Notes under the pieces: generated by a model
What the model saw: the letters and a program-made list of their open reading frames with translations, nothing else
What the model was told of the DNA's origin: nothing
Database searches by the model: none
Position numbers and translations under genes: made by a program
NCBI GenBank assembly: GCA_963585895.1
Contig: CAUZXS010000153.1
Coordinates: 93,313 to 157,312 of the forward strand
Direction: 5' to 3'
DNA from: Sepioteuthis lessoniana
Taxonomy: Eukaryota; Mollusca; Cephalopoda; Myopsida; Loliginidae
DNA length: 64,000 nt
Shown: piece after piece, positions 1 through 10,331 of the stretch
How the letters are laid out: each line of letters opens with the position of its first letter
Position numbering within the stretch: the first letter of the stretch is position 1

Positions 1-175
1 TTTTTTTTGTTTATTATTAGGTCTGGTCTTCTGGTCGAGATTCGGTGACCCGTCTCTCTGTCAAAGTCCTATAGGAGTTTATGTGTGTTATTTTCTACGA
101 CAGGTGCTGGGTTGTGCATATTCCATTTGTTTGTATAGTCAAATTTAAATTTCTTGCACATTTCCCAGTGGATTA
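1..175 (-). pseudogene. L1-REL LINE 3' fragment (runs off the window)
   Basis: On the minus strand this stretch encodes the same linker and endonuclease region seen in better copies at 30592 and 41513: a segment reading like CxKFKFDxTNKW..HNP, then an ARRPDL motif followed by lysines. The reading frame is broken by stops and indels. It begins at the TAA-rich spacer near 176-186 and continues left beyond the window. It is a 5'-truncated copy of a non-LTR retrotransposon of the restriction-like-endonuclease type (R2/R4 group); the clade assignment is from motif pattern only. Confidence 0.7.
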
Positions 176-182
176 TTATTAT

Positions 183-1062
183 AATTAACATTTACTCCTA
201 TAGGGTTTTTCACATTAGTGTTAGCTGGTGTTTTTTCACTGGAGTTTGAGTGGCATCAAGTCTCCTCAAGTCTCCAGGACTCATCTCAGGATCCTGGCCG
301 TTCTCAGCAATGCTGTCGTTTGGATAGTCTCTACCCGTCCGCCTACTTCCAAGTCCTCCAGGTCTTTTAATAATCCTTTAGTTATTGTGCCTAACGCACC
401 AATCGCAATTGGCACAATCGTTACTTTCATGTTCCACAGCTTTTTCAATTCTCTCGCAAGGTCGAGGTACTTATCCTTCTTTTCACATTCCTTCAGATTT
501 ATTCAGTGGTCCGCCGGGACAGAAAAGTCGACAATTTTGCAAATTCTCTTCTTTTTTTGTTGATTATTATGCGGTCTGGTCTTCTGGCCGGGGTTAGTTG
601 GTCCATTTGTATGTTAAAGTCCCATATGAGTTTATGCGAGTCATTTTCTAGAACAGGTGCTGGGTTGTACATATACCATTTGTTTGTATGGTCGAATTGA
701 AATTTCCTGCACGTTTCCCAGTGGATCACCTTGCCGACCCAGTCGTGTCTCGCCTTATACTCCTTCTGTGCTAATTTGCTGCATTTGCTTATTATGGGAT
801 TGATCGTTTCGTCTCTGTCCCCGCATAGCCTACATTTACTGTTTTGTTGCGTCTTATCGATTCTCGCTTTGATATGATTGGTTCTTATGGCGTTGTCCTG
901 TGCTGCTATTAGTAGGGATTCCGTTTCTCTCTTAAGGTTTCCTTTTCTTAGCCAAGTCCAGGTTTTCTGGTGTGAGATGTTGTTTATTAGACGTTTAAAG
1001 CGGACATAGAGTTGTTTTTCCTCCTATTTTTGTTTCCTCGTTGTTGTCATTCTTTCGCCTAT
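183..1062 (-). pseudogene. L1-REL LINE 3' end with endonuclease domain
   Basis: The minus strand carries, in order, a zinc-finger-like block (CRLCGDRDE, then H and C about ten residues on, near 770-835), a linker (RHDWVGKVIHWE), the WDFNIQ/ARRPD segment (about 560-640) and a C-terminal block ending near 260-430. This order matches the CCHC finger plus PD-X12-14-D nuclease at the C-terminus of R2/R4-type LINEs. Frameshifts and stops break the gene; the longest intact stretch is 499-729. The element 3' end lies near 183 and is followed by a TTATTATTATAATTAA tail, as in sister copies. The 5' truncation point abuts the TAA/TTA array at 1064. Confidence 0.75.
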
Positions 1063-1063
1063 C

Positions 1064-1066
1064 GTG

Positions 1067-1145
<79 letters not shown>

Positions 1146-1158
1146 TAATAATAATAAT
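1064..1158. repeat. TTA/TAA microsatellite with a centre of inversion
   Basis: About 14 units of TTA switch abruptly to about 20 units of TAA near 1104, so the tract is an imperfect palindrome that could snap back. It borders the truncated 5' end of a LINE whose other copies are bounded by TAA runs. Confidence 0.9.
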
Positions 1159-1159
1159 A

Positions 1160-2100
1160 ATTTATATATTTATTTGTAGCTCAGGTATTTTTTCCAATTA
1201 TTAGTTTCCAGCGACCTGAACAGCAAACAACGGATTTTAAAAGCAAAAAATTAGAAAAAAATATCTTTTAGTAGATATTTAAAAAAAAAACGGAGAAAAG
1301 ATTTTTATAAGCCAGTTCTAGTTTTAAAATTAAGAGAAAAGCAAAACAAAAAAGAAAGAGCTTAACGAAAAATTTACAGACATTATCCTTTTTTTTTTTG
1401 TGTTTTTGTTTTTTTTATAATTTAGAAGCATTTATAAGACCTCTGGATTCTTGCGCATGCGTGCATGCGCAAATGCGGTCTCTCGTGAAAACCAAAAGCA
1501 ACACGCAGTGAACATCGAAGAATTAAAAAAAAACTTTATAATAATTGAGGTTGAATAAAACAAAACAAAACGAAACGAAATAAAACCCCCAAAACAAACA
1601 CCCCCGCAAAAAACACAAAGCAAAAACAAAACAAAACAAAAAAAAAAGATAAAAATTAGCTGAGATTTGTATGCTGTGCTAGACTTTATATCTGTCTGTC
1701 TGCGTTTTTTCAAATTCAAATTTAAATTTATTATTTTTTTCTTTATTTGTTTATTTTTTTTTTTTACCAAGATTCACCCGAGGTAAAGCCAAAACAGACA
1801 CTCGGAAAAGGGTCACGATTTTACGGGGAGTATATGAAGTAAAGAAAAAAAAGTGCTATTGAAAGGTGAGGATAATTTGGATACAGGAGTATATATATAT
1901 CGTATCTCGACTAATTTTCATGCTAAAAAAAAAAAAGTAAAAAAGAGTTAATTTTTGTCTCCCCCCCAAAAATTAGGGGTGGGGCAGAGAAGCTGTAAAT
2001 TTTGTATTGGTATTTTTGCGTTGATTACCACTCAGCATGCACAGGCAAGTTATAAATTTATTTGGATTGTTTTTTTGTTTGTTTTTTTAGCTTTGCTTTT
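1160..2100. other. AT-rich unique-looking DNA, no gene seen
   Basis: This stretch is dominated by poly-A, poly-T and AAAC-type low complexity. Possible reading frames here are low-complexity (Lys/Asn/Phe-rich) and not credible. The one conspicuous feature is a GC-rich palindrome at 1451-1472, listed separately. Confidence 0.6.
1451..1472. other. Perfect 10-bp palindrome, NRF1-like core
   Basis: TTGCGCATGC and its exact reverse complement are separated by GT. Each arm holds GCGCATGC, close to the animal NRF1 consensus (YGCGCAYGCGCR). Outer AGACC/GGTCT pairing (1437-1441 with 1477-1481) could extend the hairpin. It is a CpG-bearing island in AT-rich DNA. Function is unproven. Confidence 0.4.
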
Positions 2101-2102
2101 AT

Positions 2103-2405
2103 AGCATATCAACCATTGTAGGTTATTTAATGCCAAATCAATTTTTATGCATATGAACAGTTCTATTTCAAACAATTCAGTTTAGCATAAGCACACATTT
2201 CAGTTGTAATTGATCCATAGATAGGACCTTATCAGGTGATACAATTCCAGTCTTGAGTGGACATTGGAACGATGGCAATAAAGGCGTACTCTGCATTCCC
2301 CAAAGCTCCAGCATTACTGGAGCCTCAACATCAGATTGCTTAGTGTCATATCCAGGATACTCGTTTGGGGGAGTCAATTTAATCTACAGCCACCTGACTT
2401 GGCCA
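2103..2405 (-). repeat. Repeat R, partial copy
   Basis: Repeat R is a 500-600 bp interspersed family with at least 13 copies in this window. In sense orientation it begins near CCCAGTCGGCTGGGGCTG, passes through a GGGTTAAATAGAACTG block and ends with CCTACAAAGGTTGATATGCC. Here it lies in reverse: the 3' module is at 2103-2140 and the 5' body at 2205-2405. It has no coding capacity that I can see. Confidence 0.75.
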
Positions 2406-2750
2406 AAAATATTTAAGATTCGCAGACGAGAATATTTAATTTGCCGCGTAAAATTTGAAGGACTAAAACCCAAAATAATTAGATAAATATTTTCTCTCCT
2501 AGATTACTTAAAATACATTTTTATCCAATTAGGAACGTAGATTCAGTATAAACTTTTAAAAATTTAATTTCGAGCCAAACTCAATCAGACAAATTAGCAA
2601 TGAAATAAATATTTCTTCTGTAGCTATGAAGTATTCTGTTCTCCCTTGAAAACTTTTGCTTTCTTTCTTATGAGTTAAAATCAACATTTTTTTCCTTTAA
2701 GAATGTATTTATTTTCAACATCGCTCATTTATTTGAAAATTAAACAAATA

Positions 2751-3666
2751 CAAGGATCATTAAATAAGTTTCCAGACTTTTTTCGTATGGGCATTTTTAA
2801 TTGATAGTACACACATGAAACTCTAGTTCTTTTTGAAGTAATCTCCTCCAGCTGCAATGCACTTGTTGTGCTGTTTAAACAACTTCTGGAAGGCCCCATC
2901 GAAGTCCTCTTGTGTGAGCGTGTCAATGACCTTCATCACAGCCTCTTTCATCTCCTCAATTGTCTCATAACGACAGTCTCTGAGCATAGGGAATAAGCAA
3001 AAGTCACAGGGATCAAGGTCTGGACTATAGGGAGGGTGAGTAACTGTCTTGGTGCCTATCTTGGTCAAATAGTCTGTGACAAGGATGGAGTTGTGGACTG
3101 GTGCATTGTCCTGCTGGAAATGCCACTGACCCGATTTGAAGAGTGCTGGCCTCTTCCGACAGAATCTCCTTCTGAACTCCCTTAAAACCTCCTCATAATA
3201 TTCCTAACCCTAACCCTAACCTTTGGCCAATCAACTCTGATCTACTGACTTCCTTACTCCTCCCACACCTCTCATCATCTCTCACAGACTCCCTGCCTTC
3301 CTTGAATCTCTTGTGCCACTCAAAAACTGATGCTCGATTTATGCAAGATGGTCGAAAAGCAATCTGAAGCATTCCATACGTTTCTGTGGCATTTTTTCCA
3401 AGTTTAAAACAGAATTTTATTGCATATCGTTCTTCTAAAAAGTCCTCACATCCAGATTGCATTTTTGAAATTCACCAGCTGTGACAATCAGACTTTAGTA
3501 GGATGTATTCCAAAACCTGTGGTAGCAGTTCATTTGAAGGTGAAATAATAAACATTGGTCAGTCATCTTATAAGATGTATTGCAATAACATAGTCAATTT
3601 TCAAGAGTCTACAACAATTGTAAATGCCTGTACAAAAAAGTCTAGAAACTTATTGAATGAACCAAG
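2751..3666 (-). mobile_element. MAR-1 mariner-like copy, internally deleted
   Basis: A TA dinucleotide flanks each end (2749-2750 and 3667-3668) and the terminal repeats share ATTAAATAAGTTTCCAGAC-type sequence. The minus strand encodes an N-terminal helix-turn-helix block (KLGKNATETYGML, then WHKRFKEGRESVRDD; 3240-3462) and a C-terminal block with the HPPYSPDLDPCDF motif, where the D of YSPD sits at the third catalytic position (2823-3068). The middle of the transposase, including the first catalytic Asp region, is missing. The break is filled by telomere-like repeats at 3206-3222. Non-autonomous relic of a Tc1/mariner DNA transposon. Confidence 0.9.
3206..3222 (-). repeat. Telomere-like TTAGGG patch inside MAR-1
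   Basis: Roughly three CCCTAA units (TTAGGG on the element sense strand) sit exactly at the internal deletion junction of the mariner copy. The same junction recurs at 27947-27965 and, eroded, at 44574-44587. Confidence 0.9.
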
Positions 3667-3669
3667 TAT

Positions 3670-4385
3670 GTTTGTTAACGTTTTTTTGTGTATTCATATT
3701 TAATCTGTCCAGTGCTGCAGAAAATTTTCACTTGCATCTTAAATATTTAACGCATAAATATATTCTTTCTGGACATACTTACACTCTCAAACACAACTTT
3801 TACACACAAAATATGTCTATTTAGTTTAAGGTTAGCAATAATTGCTACATTTCATGCCGGGATCTTCACTTTCTCTCTTAAAATATTTATGCTCTGGTTG
3901 ATATACCTTTCTATACGAAAAAGACTTTGTATGTTCTATTTCAGTAATCTTTTCAGTCAATAAAAAAATTAATTCGTAAATCGGTGTTTTATTCATTTAT
4001 TTACACCTTTGTCCGTTACATGTATGTATGGGGGAGTGGAGGATCGGGTGAGGCGTTGAACGACACATAAAATTGTTTTTGCTCTTGGATTTGAAGCAAG
4101 GCTATACCAAGTAAAGACCTGGCAACAATTCATCTGGATGCATTGACTGGAGGAATGCATATTACTTTTAGGAAGGTGTCATAAAGAATCATGGAGTTGA
4201 TGTTGCATTACATGGTTTAAGATTGTTTAAAATCATTTTTTTCTTTGGGTTCTACGAGGGAATTCTGTACAGACAGGCATTTTGTTGGTATCAGTCTCCG
4301 TCCTCAATAACTTACTTCGCTGTAGAAGGATGTTTGAATTCAAAGTGTTTACCCACACTCATAGTAATCAATACACTGATGAACA
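3670..4385. other. No recognisable feature
   Basis: AT-rich sequence between a mariner copy and the first SINE-A. I found no convincing open frame, RNA-like head or repeat shared with the rest of the window. Confidence 0.5.
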
Positions 4386-4387
4386 AG

Positions 4388-4699
4388 GGGGTGTCCTCGT
4401 GGTGTAATGGTTAAGGCGATGGACTGCGGAATCGTAGTAAGCGAGTTCGTACTCCAGTTTCGCTATTACGTTTACTTTCGTGCAAATACCCTTGGGAAAG
4501 GTATGAACCTCCTTATCCTTCCAGCTATTAGTTAAATAGTACCACTACTGTTCTTCTAGGAGAATGGTTTTGGCATTAAATAACCTACAAAGGTTGATAT
4601 GCCATTACACAAAGAAACCAAACTGATGCCATTAACAAAGAATATGCCATTAAACAAATATGCCATTAAACAAATATGCCATTAAACAAAGAAACCAAA
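4388..4699 (+). mobile_element. SINE-A, full-length copy
   Basis: The tRNA-derived head has a box A-like TGGTGTAATGGTTA (near 4400) and a box B-like GAGTTCGTACTCC (near 4443). The body contains a CCCTTGGGAAAGGTATG block and the 3' module ends in CCTACAAAGGTTGATATGCC, followed by a short tandem tail of ATATGCCATTAAACAA units. Such elements are transcribed by RNA polymerase III and move with LINE machinery. The 3' module is shared with repeat R. Confidence 0.85.
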
Positions 4700-4842
4700 G
4701 TTGATGCCATTAACCGCTTGCTTTGGATGACAGATCTCTTATTGTCTTGCAGATAGTCAAGTCCATCGGCCCTCTCTGTTTTAAATGACATGAACAAGCT
4801 ATCTGTAAAATTGTTCTGAATAATGATAACAGCAGAGGACAC
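4690..4842 (+). pseudogene. MAR-2 mariner fragment
   Basis: This fragment is nearly identical to 5828-5975, part of the longer MAR-2 relic. It would encode a block like VDAINRLLWMTDLLL, matching the region after the helix-turn-helix of mariner transposases. It lies between two SINE-A copies. Confidence 0.6.
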
Positions 4843-5070
4843 TCGTGGTGTAATGGTTAAAGCAATTGACTGCGGAGTCGCGGTAAGCGAGTTCGAACAC
4901 CAGTTGCACTATTACGTTCATTTTCGGACAAATACCCTTGGGTAAAGGTATACACCTCCTTATCCTCCCAGCTATGGGTTAAATAGTGCCACTACTTTTC
5001 TTCTAGGAGAATGGCTTCCGCATTAAGTAACCTACAAAATTTGATATCCCATTAAAAAGAAAAGATTATT
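4843..5070 (+). mobile_element. SINE-A copy
   Basis: The head (TGGTGTAATGGTTA, then GAGTTCGAACACC) and body match SINE-A at 4388. The 3' module is slightly eroded (CCTACAAAATTTGATATCCC). Confidence 0.85.
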
Positions 5071-5194
5071 TTTAATGCTTTGGTTTCTTTATTTAAAGGC
5101 ATATAAGTTATGTAATGTTAAAGCTATCCTTGTAGAATAACTGCAGTGAAACAGTTTAAATCACAGCTGCAGTATAAAGGGATTCAGATCTTTC

Positions 5195-5292
5195 CCAAGG
5201 GTATTTATCCGAAAGTGAACGCAATAGCGTGAGTGGGGTTCGAACTCGCTTACTCGCAATCTGGCTCTTTAGCTAAAACGCCATAGGGACCA
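5195..5292 (-). mobile_element. SINE-A head fragment
   Basis: Reverse-complement copy of the SINE-A head and first part of the body, with a clear box B (GGGGTTCGAACTCGC on the plus strand). The 3' module is absent. Confidence 0.7.
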
Positions 5293-5599
5293 TACCAGTA
5301 GGCAATGATTTAGGCTGGACCCCATAAAAAAATCGATCTAATCTCAAGTGTGGTCCAGCCTAAAAAAATTACTTAAGAAGATATTTTAAAAAAGAATAGA
5401 TTTATTTCAGTATGACTGGAAGATAATAAAATAATATTCGATAATCGTTCAAAAAGTTCTAAGCCTCGCAGAGGAAAAAGAAAACAGTAACATATAAATA
5501 TTTTTATATTATCAACAAACTACCTCTTCTTATAAAACCAATTTAACTTTCTGTCTTTATTTCTATTTAAGTGAGGCCGATACAAAGGTGGGAGGTGTG

Positions 5600-6366
5600 T
5601 GATAAATCTAAAAATTGACAAAACAGAGGCCCGAGCAGTCTTAAAGTATTTACTAAATAAAGGTACGACATCCAATGAAATCTAACCGGAGATTGCACTG
5701 GTACTTTCAAAGGAGTCTTTCTCTTATTTGACTGTGAAGAAGTGGACTGTAGAATGTCAAATCAGGCAAGGATTACAAAGTAGATGACCCCAGATGAGGT
5801 TGTCGAACAACGTCAACCACTGATGAACAAGTTGATGCCATTAACCGCTTGCTTTGGATGACAGATCTCTTATTGTCTAGTAGATAGTTAAGTCCATCGG
5901 CCCTCACTGTTTGGAATGAGATTTTAGGGATGAACAAGCTGTCTGTAATATTGTTCTAAATAAGGACGACACCAGAAGACAAGCTGAAAAGGGTTGTCAT
6001 ATCTCAGATACTTCAGATTCACTTCCGGGCTAACCCTAAAAAAAATCTACCAAGATTAAGTACACACAACTTCGAACCTGAAACAAAAATTCAAAGCCAA
6101 GCTCTCTGGTCCTCCACTCCCGAAGAAATTCAAGCAGATAGTGTCCATTTGGAAGCTGATGGATTTTATTATTATTATTATTTTTATTCCGAAGGCATAA
6201 TCATGATAGACTACCAAGAAAAAGGGGAAAGACGCTTAATGTACTGAACCATGTATCTGAATTAATATACCTGGCGATAGCAATTAAATCTAAACGCAAA
6301 TGAAACTTGAAAGCAGATCGGCTCTTGCTCCAGGAAAACGCACCCGTTCACACTGCTTAGGTTGCA
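5600..6366 (+). pseudogene. MAR-2 mariner transposase relic
   Basis: Read with frameshifts, the plus strand gives an N-terminal helix-turn-helix block (ARAVLKYLLNKGTTSNEI, then YLTVKKW; 5630-5760), a VDAINRLL block (5828-5870), an IDYQEKGKTLN block (near 6205-6240) and LLLQENAPVHTA at 6326-6360. The last two match the mariner motifs around the first catalytic Asp and the QDNAPVH second catalytic Asp, here changed to Glu. The third catalytic block is not recognisable downstream. Dead mariner of a different lineage from MAR-1. Confidence 0.75.
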
Positions 6367-6369
6367 GGA

Positions 6370-6964
6370 AATGAAGTAACTGTGACGGCAGATTCTTTAA
6401 AATCCCAAAACGGGACTTTATTTTCGCACGTGTGAAGACGGGGCAGACTGGCACTTGATCCCTCGTAGAATAAGTCCTCGTTCAGAGTTTTTTCTCGGCC
6501 ACATAAGAACTGGCATGTTATGTGGGGGATTAATTTGTGGCCAGACTGATCGCCGCTGGCAAGGGGTTCCAAATTTCACACTATACACACACCCACCAAG
6601 GCCGCTAGTCTTCCTCCCCTAGAACAATGGAAGATATGGACCTCTAGGTTTAGACGTAATAATATTAATTATAGTAGTCGGCAACTCCGGTTCCCCGTAT
6701 AAGAATTTAAAGGAATTTATAGGACAATTTTAAGCGAGCATATCATAAGGGGAATAGAAGCTGAAAAAGAAACATGACATAACAAATTCGTAGCAGACAC
6801 TACAAATAACAACTTCGAGCACGTGGGAACATTAAAATATATCAATCTTCTACTACATATAGATATACACCTTTAACGTGTCAAATATATCATAAATGAA
6901 TAGTTCATGAACATAAATGTCTTTCTTCTTTTCTTTTCTTTCGTTTTCAGTCTTTCTTCAACTT

Positions 6965-7003
<39 letters not shown>

Positions 7004-7700
7004 CATATATAATTGGGTATAAGGAGAAACAGTCCCAAAGTTTACTTATCTTATTTCGATGGATTCCTGTGGAGAATATTTGTTCTTTTACGGGCTGACA
7101 GACTTTATCTAATTTTTAGTTCTGGCCTGAAGGTATGGTTCCTTCGTGTCCGAGATATTTTTTTCGACTTCTTCTACCTGGAGTTCTTGGCTTTAGTTCC
7201 GTCCGCCACGAACCCTGTCCAACAACTGGTTTTCTTATTATCTACCTCCGCCTACGGGAAGGAGTCCCCACTTCCGTTTTAGGGTCCCAGCCAATCATTT
7301 GGCTTCTATCTTCTTCCCCACTGGCCAGGCGATCCGTTAGGGCTATTATATGTCACCCCGTATCCGATTCCTTATCCATCAGGTCACCAAGTACAAACAT
7401 CTGTTTTTTCATTCTGACCTAGATTTGTTACTTTGGGATTGACTCACATTCTTTCATGTCTTAACGGTCATTCTCTGATGGCTTGCCAATTCAAACACGG
7501 AGAATAGTAGTAATCATATTTCTATCTTCTCAGTGGGACACCACGTGATATAACCAACTGTGTTTTTGAATTGTGATTGACCCTCCTCACTCACTAGACT
7601 AAGCTCTATTTGACTTTTCTGTTAACATCTCACTGATGTGGTCCTTATTTTCGAAACATGAGCTGCAGAATAGTTTTTGAATCACTAGGATGACACCTTC
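6370..7700. other. Unassigned DNA with a GA microsatellite
   Basis: A pure GA run occupies 6967-7001. The flanks have somewhat higher GC than the neighbourhood but no motif that I recognise; open frames near 7013-7422 overlap in different frames and look like chance. Part of an unrecognised LTR or other repeat is possible. Confidence 0.4.
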
Positions 7701-7710
7701 CACCATGATG

Positions 7711-8139
7711 TGCTGTATAGCCAGCTGTGTCTTTATGAACAACGAGGAACATAATCAAAGATAATGAACAAACAAAACACACATCTTTATAAAAAATATA
7801 TCTCTCATTCTATTCTCGAAAAGGGTCCATAGTTTGTTGTTAGTTGAGAGATAGATGGAGAGACATATACTCAGAGAGATGACTTCTTCTCATATCTTCT
7901 TCCGGATGCCAGGGGTTTCCAACGCTTGCACCTCCTTGCAAGCTCGTCAGAGACGACTTAACCCTCTGATCGGCTGCGTGTCCCTTGCTCGATTCCGATT
8001 CTCTGCCTCTGTCTAAGTCTGATCGCGTAGTTCTCATCACGTGGTTTCCTTCCGGTTATACACCTGTAGTACCCGACTGCCCTGATGTGCTGTCATATCC
8101 CTGTTTACTCGTCACAGCGTGACAGCTTGTCAAAGCACA
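7711..8139 (-). mobile_element. Degraded solo LTR, family LTR-F
   Basis: The left end reads TGCTGTATAGCC and the CTTTATAAAAAATATATCTC...TTCTCGAAAAGGG block matches the ends and polyadenylation region of LTR-F copies at 38177 and 55366. The right end is poorly matched (near GTCAAAGCACA) and no target duplication is clear. Confidence 0.45.
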
Positions 8140-8189
8140 CGGGGTCGCTAGGAACGAACCGAAAATCCATGTCATATGTTATATAACAG

Positions 8190-8413
8190 ATGCCAATGAA
8201 ATACTTGAATATCTATGTTTCAAGTGCAAAGATGTCAAAGTGAAATTTTTCGAAAATTTGTTAAAAACGTCTTGGTCAGACGTAAAACGTTTTGAACGAC
8301 AATCGTATATGATAAAATATAAAAATGAAATATTTCGAAGGTATTTGAAATCTCTGGATGAACCTGAAGTCATTTTGTCAATTGCAAACAAGTCAGTAAA
8401 CTATAGTAAATGA
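8190..8413 (+). CDS. Possible 3'-terminal exon of an unknown gene
   Basis: A stop-free frame runs from 8123 to a TGA at 8411-8413. An acceptor-like AG lies at 8188-8189, so an exon starting at 8190 would enter with one base of a split codon, giving about 74 residues. The product begins near ANEILEYLCFKC and ends KSVNYSK; it is rich in Lys, Phe and charged residues, with no low complexity. A polyadenylation hexamer AATAAA follows at 8427-8432, 14 bp after the stop. There is no early ATG in this frame, which fits a downstream exon rather than a whole gene. I do not recognise the family; it could also be a transposon fragment. Confidence 0.35.
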
Positions 8414-8572
8414 AGCATAAAACATAAATAAATTACCCTTTTACTTGGAATAATTATCCTAAACTTTAATATAAGCGATTGTACGTCCCTTTTTTTTTTA
8501 ATATAATGACCAGATTATGACACATATGTAATACGGTTAGATACTACAATTTATTTAAACAGTTTACAATCC

Positions 8573-8868
8573 AGCTAAAATTTTGTCTTGTTTAGTTTAA
8601 TTGATTTTAACGACATGTCAACCTGCCTGGGGTTATTTCATGCCAAGAGGTTCAGGAATAAGGTTCGTTCACATTTTTATAATAAATTAAATTAGCATGA
8701 CCAGAAAATCCGGCAAATACTTGCGCGCAACATATGTTTCACTGGACAGCTGTTTTGACCTTATTAGGTCTCGTCAGCAGCGCATACCGTGATGTCCCCT
8801 ACTGAAGATCGAACCAGCGACCACAGAATGCCGAGCCGAAAGTCTACCACAGACCGGATTTTCTGTTC
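8573..8868 (-). mobile_element. SINE-C copy
   Basis: On the minus strand there is a tRNA-like head with a box B of GGTTCGATCTTCAGTAG type (right end, 8800-8870), then a body with GCTGATGAGACCTAATAAGG and a 3' half ending near AATTTTAGCTGGAT at the left. Repeated in the same orientation at 8941 and 9292. Confidence 0.75.
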
Positions 8869-8940
8869 ATTGTGATTTAATTGACAATATAATTCCTTTA
8901 TTTAAAAAAGAAAATGTACATTTTTTAGTTAACTATGTTG

Positions 8941-9240
8941 ACTATCCAGCTAAAATTTTGTGTGGTTTAGTTTAATTGATTTTAACGACATGTTAACCCG
9001 TCCGGAGTTATTTCATGCCAAGAGGTTCCGGAATAAGGTACGTTCACATTTTTGTAGTAAATTAAATTACCATGACCAGAAAATCCGGCAAACACTTGCG
9101 CGCCACATACGTTTCAATGGACAGCTGTTTTGATCTTATTAGGTCGCATCAGCAGCACTTACCGTGATGTTCCCTACTGAATATCGAACCAGCGACGACA
9201 GAATACCGAGCCGAAACTATACCACTGAGTAGGATTTTCT
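8941..9240 (-). mobile_element. SINE-C copy
   Basis: Same structure and orientation as the copy at 8573, with about 10-15% visible differences. The two form a direct repeat separated by about 70 bp. Confidence 0.75.
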
Positions 9241-9291
9241 GTTCATGGTGATTCAAATGAAAATGTACATTTTTTTAGTTAACTATGTTGA

Positions 9292-9360
9292 CTATCCAGC
9301 TAAAATTTTGTGTGCTTTGGTTTAATTGATTTTAACGACATGTTAACCTGTCTGGTATAT
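9292..9360 (-). mobile_element. SINE-C 3' fragment
   Basis: Only the 3' part of the family is present (ATCCAGCTAAAATTTTGTGTG to ACATGTTAACCTG on the plus strand). It ends where a LINE 3' region begins. Confidence 0.6.
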
Positions 9361-9460
9361 TTTTGTAGTTAACGATCTTGACGATATATAAGTATCATTG
9401 GGAATCTTGTGGCAGTTTTTTTTTGCACGGTATTGATATGGTTTACCTTTATATTTTGTA

Positions 9461-9733
9461 CTATAATTTTCTCTTTCTCAAAAAGAACAGAATATCACCG
9501 GTGTTGATATTTTCAAAAAGATCTTTTGTATTCCTTATATTGAAAAATCGTTTTCTGATGTTAGTAAAAGCTTTACATTCTATGAAAAAATGTTTAATAG
9601 TTTTGGTTGTTTGACATGTGATACATTGGAATTGCTTTTTTGGATTGAGTTTAAAGAAGTGTGTAATTCCTGTGTGACCAATACGTAATCGGGATAATGT
9701 GACTTGTTCTTTTCCAGATTTCCTAATTGATGG
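9461..9733 (-). pseudogene. LINE C-terminal fragment (RLRIGHT type)
   Basis: The minus strand is open for about 90 codons and ends at a TAG (9461-9463). It contains RLRIGHTGITHFF, then a CxxC pair (QCITCQ), then TIKHFFIECKAF and a downstream KDLFENINTGDI block. This is the tail that follows the RNase H region in Jockey/I-like LINEs: RLRIGHT..TH, a C-x2-C, and H-x4-C. An upstream in-frame TGA at 9734-9736 closes the frame. There is no ATG near the start, so this is a 5'-truncated relic. The 3' untranslated part runs to about 9370. Confidence 0.75.
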
Positions 9734-9779
9734 TCACCAGTTTCCTAAAGTGGGTTCGATTAAGAAGGACCTTTATTTT

Positions 9780-10330
9780 TTGCTATTTTCTGTAAATATA
9801 AACTATTAATTTTATGAATTTAATGAATTTGATTTATTTAAAAAAAAACTTTCTGTAACTATGTATCAGTTTTCGTTATCTTTCACTAAAATCATCTGGC
9901 AATAAAATATGTTAACTGAATCATTTGACCATAACTGCAATTTTGCCCCTAAGCAACGTTCATGATGAAAGTGAAAATTGTTGGCACTTCAAAGTGATTT
10001 TAATGCTATCTATTGGCGAAATGGCAAGTCAAGACCTGGGTGATAATGATTACTATGCTAAATAAGAAATATTCAAATTTATCAAACTTATTTAGAACAA
10101 GAACAATAGCTGCTGTAACAACAACAACAACAACAACGATTATTACTTCTACATGAGTAAAAATGAAAATTTTATGCAATTCTGAGCGATTTTTTGTTGT
10201 CTGTCAAAAAAACAAAAAAAAAAAAAACAAACAAAAAAAAACAACAAACAAACAAAAAAAAACCCCAACGGATCACGGACTAGTTGATAACACTCAATTC
10301 TTTATAACAAAAAATTAAAACAAACTGTGG
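9780..10330. other. AT-rich DNA with CAA and poly-A runs
   Basis: A CAA repeat (about 10117-10137) and an A-rich AAAC tract (10205-10260) are the only patterns. No gene or family match is seen. Confidence 0.5.
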
Positions 10331-10331
10331 C

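Noticed and set aside
228-563. 111-codon plus-strand frame, with relatives at 32265, 32869, 40369 and 41830 on the minus strand
   Set aside because: It is the antisense of the L1-REL C-terminal region; it recurs only because the LINE does.
1432-1770. 112-codon minus-strand frame rich in Lys, Asn and Phe
   Set aside because: It reads through poly-A/T low complexity; no domain, no homologous repeat and no splice or poly-A context.
3206-3222. Interstitial telomere marking a chromosome fusion
   Set aside because: Only about three units, and the same patch occurs in other mariner copies at the same internal junction, so it travels with the transposon.
4388-4470. tRNA gene candidate
   Set aside because: Box A and B are present, but the sequence is one of many SINE-A heads with the same body and 3' module, so it is not a functional tRNA gene.
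6370-6600. Extension of the MAR-2 transposase past QENAPVHTA to its third catalytic block
   Set aside because: I could not find a YSPD-like motif in any frame; the match ends at about 6366.
7013-7422. Two overlapping frames of 89 and 95 codons
   Set aside because: They overlap in different frames, show no motif, and have no supporting splice or poly-A signals.
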